The notes under the pieces: model-generated
Database searches by the model: none
Told to the model about the DNA's origin: nothing
The model's input: the letters and a program-made list of their open reading frames with translations, nothing else
Shown: one piece after another, positions 59,131-64,000 of the stretch
Position numbering within the stretch: position 1 is the stretch's first letter
How the letters are laid out: the number at the start of each line of letters is the position of its first letter
NCBI GenBank assembly: GCA_036941025.1
Contig: JAYMNP010000001.1
Span: forward strand, 4,012,001-4,076,000
Origin: Lachnospiraceae bacterium JLR.KK002
GTDB lineage: Bacteria > Bacillota > Clostridia > Lachnospirales > Lachnospiraceae
DNA: 64,000 bases
Direction: 5' to 3'
Position numbers and translations under genes: made by a program

Positions 59131-60197
59131 TAGAGATTACGTCTAAAAATATGCGTATTTGGTCAAGGTTGGGGCCAAGCGGTGCATTAGGGGTAGCGGC
59201 TTTGGAACTTGTAGAAAGAAATTTAAACGTAGTAATGCTGACAGCGGATTTGAATTTTTTTTCAGGATTAGAACGTTTTAAGGAGAAATATCCGAATCAT
59301 GTATATAATTTTGGTATTGCAGAACAGAACATGTTAGGCGCGGCAGGTGGATTATCGAAAGAAGGATTCATGCCGTTTGTAAATACTTATGCAAGTTTTG
59401 CATCTTCGAGATGCGCAGATCAGGTCAGAGTTAATATGTCTTATATGGAGTTACCTGTGAAACTTATTGGTTTGACAGCAGGATTTGGTGCGGGTGTTTT
59501 AGGGGCTACTCATATGAGTATAGAAGATGTTGCTGTTATGAGAAGTCTTCCCAATATTACCATTATTTCTCCGGCTGATTGTACAGAAGTAATAAAATGT
59601 ATGTTAGCAGTTGCGGAAAATGATGAGCCAACATACATCCGTTTAACGGGACCGGTGAATACGCCAATTGTTTATAAAGAAGATTATAATTTTGAAATAG
59701 GGAAAGCTATTGAATTGGTTTCAGGTACAGAAGTATGTATGATTGCTACGGGTTCCATGGTGTATGAATCTTTGGAAGCTGCGAAATTATTAGAAGAAAA
59801 AGGTGTTTCCTGTTCTGTAATAAATATGCATACAATAAAGCCGGTTGATACTGAGATATTGAATAAAGCTATACAAAATTATAAACTTATTGTTACTATA
59901 GAAGAACATAGTGAATTAGGTGGCTTAGGAGGTACAATTGCAGAATATATGGCGAGGTACCATGGAAAAGCCGCCCTTGAAATAATTGGTATAAAGGATT
60001 TCTTTCCACATGCAGGAGATTATCAATATCAGTTAGAAGAAAGCGGATTGAAATCCTTCCAAATAAGTAAAAGGGTTTTGAGACGCGTGGAAGAAATTAG
60101 AACAAACGTTTGCAGAAAGGGGGGGGGGAATTTTATAATTTCTGAAAAACAATGTTCTTTCTCCTCTGTTAAGGAGGAAAAGAAATATGCCGCATGA
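59127..60197 (+). CDS. Transketolase C-terminal (pyrimidine-binding) subunit, tail set by a G10 tract
   Basis: This 356-residue protein has the pyrimidine domain (LTADLNFFSGLERFKEKY, FGIAEQNMLGAAGGLSKEG with the Glu that activates thiamine) and the C-terminal domain (ATGSMVYESLEAAKLLEEKG). With the preceding subunit it forms a transketolase-like enzyme that moves a two-carbon unit. The catalytic part is complete before residue 325. A ten-G run (60119-60128) follows and sets the tail: at ten the frame runs on to 60197 and overlaps the next start by 11 bp, while at 9 or 11 it stops within about 25 bp. Confidence 0.92.
   Translation: MIEITSKNMRIWSRLGPSGALGVAALELVERNLNVVMLTADLNFFSGLERFKEKYPNHVYNFGIAEQNMLGAAGGLSKEGFMPFVNTYASFASSRCADQVRVNMSYMELPVKLIGLTAGFGAGVLGATHMSIEDVAVMRSLPNITIISPADCTEVIKCMLAVAENDEPTYIRLTGPVNTPIVYKEDYNFEIGKAIELVSGTEVCMIATGSMVYESLEAAKLLEEKGVSCSVINMHTIKPVDTEILNKAIQNYKLIVTIEEHSELGGLGGTIAEYMARYHGKAALEIIGIKDFFPHAGDYQYQLEESGLKSFQISKRVLRRVEEIRTNVCRKGGGNFIISEKQCSFSSVKEEKKYAA
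60119..60128 (+). repeat. Poly-G tract (10) near the end of the transketolase C gene
   Basis: Ten G on the coding strand. Changes would alter only the C-terminal tail but would also break overlap with the next gene, whose AAGGAGG site lies just downstream. Confidence 0.85.
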
Positions 60198-60939
60198 TAG
60201 AATATTAGAAGGAAAAAATGCGATTGTTACAGGTACAAGCAGTGGTATTGGCAAAGCAACTGTTGAGATATTTGCTCAAAATGGAGCCAATATATGGGCA
60301 TGTATGAGAAGAAAAGATTTGGAGTTAGAAAAGTTTTTTTTAGAATTAGCTTCAAAAAATAATATATGGATTAAAATTCTTTGTTTTGATATGAATTCCT
60401 TAGAAGGAATGAGAAGTGCTGTAATGGACATAAAAAAAGAAAAAGTTAATATTGATATTTTGGTGAATAATGCGGGAACCACGTATGATGCATTACTGCC
60501 CATGTTGTCTATAGAAAAATCTAAGGAATTATTTGAAACAAATTTTTATTCACACATTCAATTTACTCAGTTTGTTAGTAGATTAATGATGAAGGTTGGA
60601 AAGGGATGCATAGTGAATACAGGTTCTTATCTTGGAATTGAAGGGAATCGTGGACAGGTAATGTATAGTGCAACAAAGGCGGCTATCCATGCAATGACGA
60701 AATCTTTATCGAAAGAATTGTCTGATTATGGAATAAGGGTTAATGCGGTAGCACCAGGAGTGGTGAATACAAAATTAATAAGCACCATGACCCGGAATGA
60801 GTTTGAAAATATTATGAATCATTGCTCATTAAAACGATTTGGAGAACCGGAAGAAATTGCAAATATGATTATGATATTAGCAAGTGATTTAAGCTCTTAT
60901 GTAACAGGACAGATAATCAGAGTCGATGGAGGAATGTAG
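60187..60939 (+). CDS. Short-chain dehydrogenase/reductase 2
   Basis: This 250-residue classical SDR has NAIVTGTSSGIGKATVEIFA, ILVNNAGTTYDAL, and MYSATKAAIHAMTKSL with catalytic Tyr and Lys. It ends SSYVTGQIIRVDGGM like its paralogue at 57558. It starts inside the end of the transketolase gene with its own AAGGAGG site. Together with the split transketolase and SDR 1 it looks like a four-gene unit for making a modified or branched sugar. Confidence 0.9.
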   Translation: MPHDRILEGKNAIVTGTSSGIGKATVEIFAQNGANIWACMRRKDLELEKFFLELASKNNIWIKILCFDMNSLEGMRSAVMDIKKEKVNIDILVNNAGTTYDALLPMLSIEKSKELFETNFYSHIQFTQFVSRLMMKVGKGCIVNTGSYLGIEGNRGQVMYSATKAAIHAMTKSLSKELSDYGIRVNAVAPGVVNTKLISTMTRNEFENIMNHCSLKRFGEPEEIANMIMILASDLSSYVTGQIIRVDGGM

Positions 60940-61089
60940 TACCATTTTTATAACTCTGAATAAAGATTAGAGTTAACGAATGGAGAATAAGCAGGTGATG
61001 CGCAAGGTTGGAGAAAATGTGAGAAAAGTGGTTGTCAACTGGTAAAAATTTAGAAAAATTATTTTAATGGCAATGTGGAGGAAGTTTTA

Positions 61090-62487
61090 ATGGGAACTCA
61101 AGAGGGAATAGGACACGAAATAAATTTAGTTGAGTTGTTTTGGAAAATTTTGTTTAGTTGGCGCCAGGTAATCTGCTATGGAATTATCTTTGCCATATTA
61201 TTTTGTGGGATGAGATATGCCAGAGATAGTGAGGCGTATAAGTTGGCTCAAAGTTCTGAAACAGGGGTAACAGAATTGACAAGTGAAGAGAAGGAACAGC
61301 TTGACGATGCTTATACAATGAAGAAAAGAATTGAAAACTATGAAGATTACTTAAATGAATCAGTACTGATGCAAATTGATCCGTATAAAAAGCCCGTTAT
61401 TGAATTGCAGTATGTTGTAGAATCAGATTATACGTATAATTATACACGAGATAATCAGACTGATTATACAGGAAATCTAATGTCTTTATATTATAATTAT
61501 ATTAAAAGCGGAGAAATGAGTAATAAACTGATAGAAGCAACAAAGATTTCTATTAGTCAGGCTGATTTTAGTGAATTATGTGGTGTATCACAAAGCGGAA
61601 GTACTATGGTAGTTGCATTTGTGTGGATGGAAGAAAGAAAATTAGATGAGATTTCTGAATTTATTAAGGAAGAGTTGATAAAAAAAGAATCAGAGTTCCA
61701 GGAAGTTGGTTCACATAGATTAAAGCTATTGAGAGAATCAAAAAATGTAGTTGTAGATGCTGGCTTAGCAGAAATAAGAAATACTTATTCTAACAATATT
61801 GCATATATTAATACACAATTAAATGCTTTAAAAACAGATATGTCAGAAGAACAATTGAAATTATTGCAAAATGGACCAGGAGAAGAAGTAATAAAGCCTG
61901 AAATTCCCAAACCCGTCCCCAGCAAAAAGTATTTCCTCCTTGGAGCTTTCCTTGGAATTTTTCTGGTATGCGCATGGGCAGCCTGTAAAATGCTTTTTAC
62001 CGCCCGGCTGCAGAATCCGGAAGAAATCCGTGCTCTCTATAATACCAGGCTGTTGGGGGAAGTAACAGTAAAATCAAAGAAAAAACGTTTTCTGTCAGTG
62101 ATTGATGATAAACTTCTGGCTATAAAAAACAGAAGAAAGAAGAAGTTATCTGTAGAGCAGCAGGTTAAGGTAATAGCTGCCAATATTTCTCTTTCCTGCA
62201 AGCAGCAGGGGATAGAAAATATCTATATGACAGGCAGTGAATATGAGAATGCAGATACTGCCACATTAGATATGCTGAAGCAGGAATTAACCAGTCAGAA
62301 TATTCAGGTAAAAGAGGGCGGCAATATATTCTATGATGCTGAATCTTTAAAACAGGGTACGGAAATCGGCAATATGATTTTTGTGGAACAGACAGGAAAG
62401 TCTATTTACGATGAGATTTCCAATGAGCTGAATCTGGCCAGAGAGCAGAAAAATCAGATTCTGGGAGTTGTAGTATTAGTATATTGA
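61090..62487 (+). CDS. Wzz/CapA-type chain-length regulator with a degenerate kinase-like tail
   Basis: This 465-residue protein has a first membrane helix (QVICYGIIFAILFCGMRYA), a coiled extracytoplasmic domain, a Pro-rich stretch (PEIPKPVPSKK) and a second helix (FLLGAFLGIFLVCAWAACKM). The last 120 or so residues (VIAANISLSCKQQGIENIYM to ILGVVVLVY) look like a bacterial tyrosine kinase fold, but the Walker A Gly-Lys-Ser/Thr is missing. It controls polymer length. Base composition shifts sharply to GC-rich at about 61900, inside the gene. The ATG at 61090 after GGAGGAAG is chosen over the GTG at 61075. Confidence 0.85.
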   Translation: MGTQEGIGHEINLVELFWKILFSWRQVICYGIIFAILFCGMRYARDSEAYKLAQSSETGVTELTSEEKEQLDDAYTMKKRIENYEDYLNESVLMQIDPYKKPVIELQYVVESDYTYNYTRDNQTDYTGNLMSLYYNYIKSGEMSNKLIEATKISISQADFSELCGVSQSGSTMVVAFVWMEERKLDEISEFIKEELIKKESEFQEVGSHRLKLLRESKNVVVDAGLAEIRNTYSNNIAYINTQLNALKTDMSEEQLKLLQNGPGEEVIKPEIPKPVPSKKYFLLGAFLGIFLVCAWAACKMLFTARLQNPEEIRALYNTRLLGEVTVKSKKKRFLSVIDDKLLAIKNRRKKKLSVEQQVKVIAANISLSCKQQGIENIYMTGSEYENADTATLDMLKQELTSQNIQVKEGGNIFYDAESLKQGTEIGNMIFVEQTGKSIYDEISNELNLAREQKNQILGVVVLVY

Positions 62488-62509
62488 TTAAAAAAGTGAA
62501 ATAAAAATT

Positions 62510-62563
62510 GAAACTGCCACACCACACCATGGATTTGCTATCATGGTGTGGTGTGGCAGTTTC
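62510..62563. terminator. Strong hairpin terminator between convergent genes
   Basis: The arm at 62510-62531 is a perfect 22-bp inverted match of 62542-62563, with a 10-base loop. On the - strand the hairpin is followed by a T-rich run (complement of 62480-62509), so it ends the - strand gene at 62579. On the + strand no T run follows, but the stem itself may still act on transcripts from 61090. Confidence 0.85.
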
Positions 62564-62578
62564 ACAGTCTGGGCAGGC

Positions 62579-63403
62579 TCACCCCACCCGCCACACTGTA
62601 AAATGCTCCGTCTCTCCTATCTCCTCATATCCCATCTCTTCAAAATATCCGTCAAGTCCTTTCTCCTTATTGGGAATGACATACCGGATATGAAATCTTC
62701 TGACATAACGTTTCAGAATATCCGATTCCACCGGTACTCCGTAGTAAAGCAGCATGGTAAGAATATGATGGCTGCTCCGCTCATTCAGGACCTGCTCCAC
62801 AGAAGACGGATCTGCAGGATTCATGGACCAGTTCAGGATATCCTTCCGCCGAATGGTATTATAAATGGAAGGGTTATACTGGCGCAGTTCCAGAAGCTGT
62901 ATATCTGCAAAAAGGCAGCGTTTCGGTTCAGAAGTTTGGGCGTCTTCCTCAATCATATCTGCAATGGCAATGGACTCATCACTGATTTTGTAGATATTTT
63001 CCGCAGGAACCATATGGGGCAGCTGACATTCTCCCGCTGCAGCTGCCAGGATAAGGAAAAGAGCCAGAGCAGCAGCCTGTTTCCACCGTCTGGTAAATCG
63101 GTAAACCAGGCAGACGATGGCAAAAGCCAGCACCAGATTGACAGGCAGAAGCCAGAAAATCCGGCGGATTCGGGAAGACAGGCCAATCTTGTCCCCAACA
63201 GGAATCATCAGATAAGGATTGAATACGGTAAGTAAGGCAAACAGCACCGGATAGACGAAGATGGTTTTTAAGTCTCTTTTTTTCAGGAGCCAGAATGCGG
63301 CCAGGGCCAGCACATAAGCCAGGAAAAAAATTACAATATTGGAAAATGCATCGTCAAAGGCTTTGTTCAGAAAGTCCATGCCTGGTTTATACAAATTCTG
63401 CAT
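62579..63403 (-). CDS. Membrane protein of unknown function
   Basis: This 274-residue protein has about four hydrophobic segments in the first 130 residues (FSNIVIFFLAYVLALAAFWL and others). An extracytoplasmic C-terminal domain (CQLPHMVPAENIYKISDESI to HFTVWRVG) resembles the tail of YfhO/DUF-type surface membrane proteins. No family could be named surely. The AGGAGG site sits directly before the ATG, and the upstream gene's stop overlaps that site, so the two - strand genes are co-expressed. Confidence 0.6.
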   Translation of the reverse strand: MQNLYKPGMDFLNKAFDDAFSNIVIFFLAYVLALAAFWLLKKRDLKTIFVYPVLFALLTVFNPYLMIPVGDKIGLSSRIRRIFWLLPVNLVLAFAIVCLVYRFTRRWKQAAALALFLILAAAAGECQLPHMVPAENIYKISDESIAIADMIEEDAQTSEPKRCLFADIQLLELRQYNPSIYNTIRRKDILNWSMNPADPSSVEQVLNERSSHHILTMLLYYGVPVESDILKRYVRRFHIRYVIPNKEKGLDGYFEEMGYEEIGETEHFTVWRVG

Positions 63404-63413
63404 AACAATCCTC

Positions 63414-64000
63414 CTAACCGGTATAAATAAACAGATGATGTTTCGTCAGCAGGTAAGCCGCTCCATACAATATACAGGGAAACAGGCAGACAGCATATCG
63501 TATCCAGATATACAGCAAAGGTTTTGCCGAGGCCTGCATCAGGCGGAAGCGGCTTTTGCCTTTCCCGGATTCCCAGAGTACAGAAGTATCTTTCTTACAG
63601 AATCCCAGAGGAATCAGGCAAATGCTCAGTTCAAAAGGCAGCATGTAAATTGCTGACATGTTCAGGCCGAAGCTGGCCCAGATAATCAGGAACAGCTCCA
63701 TCCAGTGGTGGTGATTCCGGTATTCCCTGGCAATTTTCAGGAACAGCAGAAACACAGCCGGCATGATAATACAGGCCAGAATGGTTTTTCCCTCAAATGC
63801 ACGGAAGAATAAAAATTCTGCACTGGTATATAAGTTAAAACTGAACAGATTCAGCCAGAACAGACAAAATACCAGGAGCGCGCTTTTTTTTCTGGAGAGG
63901 GGAAAAAGCTGACGCCCCAGCTGATAGTAAATCAGATTGGCCATAATCACCATCAGAGTGGTTTCCACGGTTCTGGTTTCAATCAGGGGTGCAAGGCCGG
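63414..64000 (-). CDS. C-terminal part of a polytopic membrane protein, start beyond window
   Basis: The reading frame is open to the window edge, giving about 195 visible residues with at least five hydrophobic segments (LIYYQLGRQLFPLSRKKSAL, FEGKTILACIIMPAVFLLFL and IWASFGLNMSAIYMLPFELS). Upstream of the internal GTG the frame still looks coding (APLIETRTVETTL), so no start is assigned. The large helical protein probably works with the gene at 62579; its role is unknown. Confidence 0.65.
   Translation of the reverse strand, partial: GLAPLIETRTVETTLMVIMANLIYYQLGRQLFPLSRKKSALLVFCLFWLNLFSFNLYTSAEFLFFRAFEGKTILACIIMPAVFLLFLKIAREYRNHHHWMELFLIIWASFGLNMSAIYMLPFELSICLIPLGFCKKDTSVLWESGKGKSRFRLMQASAKPLLYIWIRYAVCLFPCILYGAAYLLTKHHLFIYTG

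Noticed and set aside
60980..61045. 21-codon frame before the chain-length gene
   Set aside because: Too short, no good ribosome site and no recognisable similarity.
1..64000. tRNA, rRNA, CRISPR arrays, prophage or transposase genes
   Set aside because: None could be recognised; the only mobile-like signals are the palindromic intergenic elements and the base-composition borders.

Overview
The window looks like a chromosome segment from a Clostridia bacterium, most probably a Lachnospiraceae-type gut Firmicute. This is inferred from the strong AGGAGG-type ribosome binding sites, the teichoic-acid-like export and CDP-glycerol transferase genes, the mixed base composition and the protein style. 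No rRNA, tRNA, CRISPR array or complete insertion sequence was seen. Almost everything is one very large surface-glycopolymer locus on the + strand, closed at the right by two membrane-protein genes on the - strand.

Left block (1 to about 20.5 kb, GC-richer by eye). A truncated methyltransferase is followed by a polyisoprenyl-phosphate hexose-1-phosphate transferase, a GT2, a CDP-glycerol transferase, a TagG/TagH-like ABC exporter and a Dlt-like acylation operon. That operon holds an adenylation enzyme, a formyltransferase, a carrier protein, an MBOAT and an SGNH protein. It continues into a Stealth phosphotransferase, a second CDP-glycerol transferase, a secreted beta-helix protein and a GT2/CDP-glycerol-transferase fusion that is cut off at its C-terminus.

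Central AT-richer block (about 20.5 to 61.9 kb). This resembles an exchangeable serotype cassette, with both edges falling inside genes. It contains two O-antigen-ligase-like membrane proteins, a bacillosamine-type pathway (PglF-, PglE-, PglD- and PglC-like) with GT4 enzymes, and an MBOAT/SGNH acetylation pair. A Fuc4N-type aminotransferase stands beside an ArnC/ArnE/ArnF-like donor and flippase set and a GT-C-like protein. NeuD-like and AT3 acyltransferases, an ATP-grasp ligase, an EpsG-like polymerase and a Wzx flippase follow. The block ends with a carrier-protein/ligase/thioesterase/LuxE/LuxC module next to a lactate/malate-dehydrogenase-like protein and an SDR, split transketolase, SDR set.

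Right edge (about 61.9 to 64 kb). The chain-length regulator ends in GC-richer sequence with a degenerate kinase-like tail. It meets two convergent membrane-protein genes at a strong hairpin.

Two things stand out. First, five coding-strand G tracts of 9 to 12 bases lie in five genes of the AT-rich block: an MBOAT, a GT4 end, a NeuD-like acetyltransferase, an AT3 acyltransferase and a transketolase half. The NeuD-like gene is currently out of frame. This is the signature of slipped-strand phase variation, mostly of acyl decoration. Second, a lux-type fatty-acid-reductase core (LuxE plus LuxC plus thioesterase and carrier protein) without luciferase sits beside two-carbon-transfer and reductase genes, suggesting an unusual acyl or branched-sugar decoration. 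Three large palindromic intergenic elements and a repeated promoter motif complete the picture.
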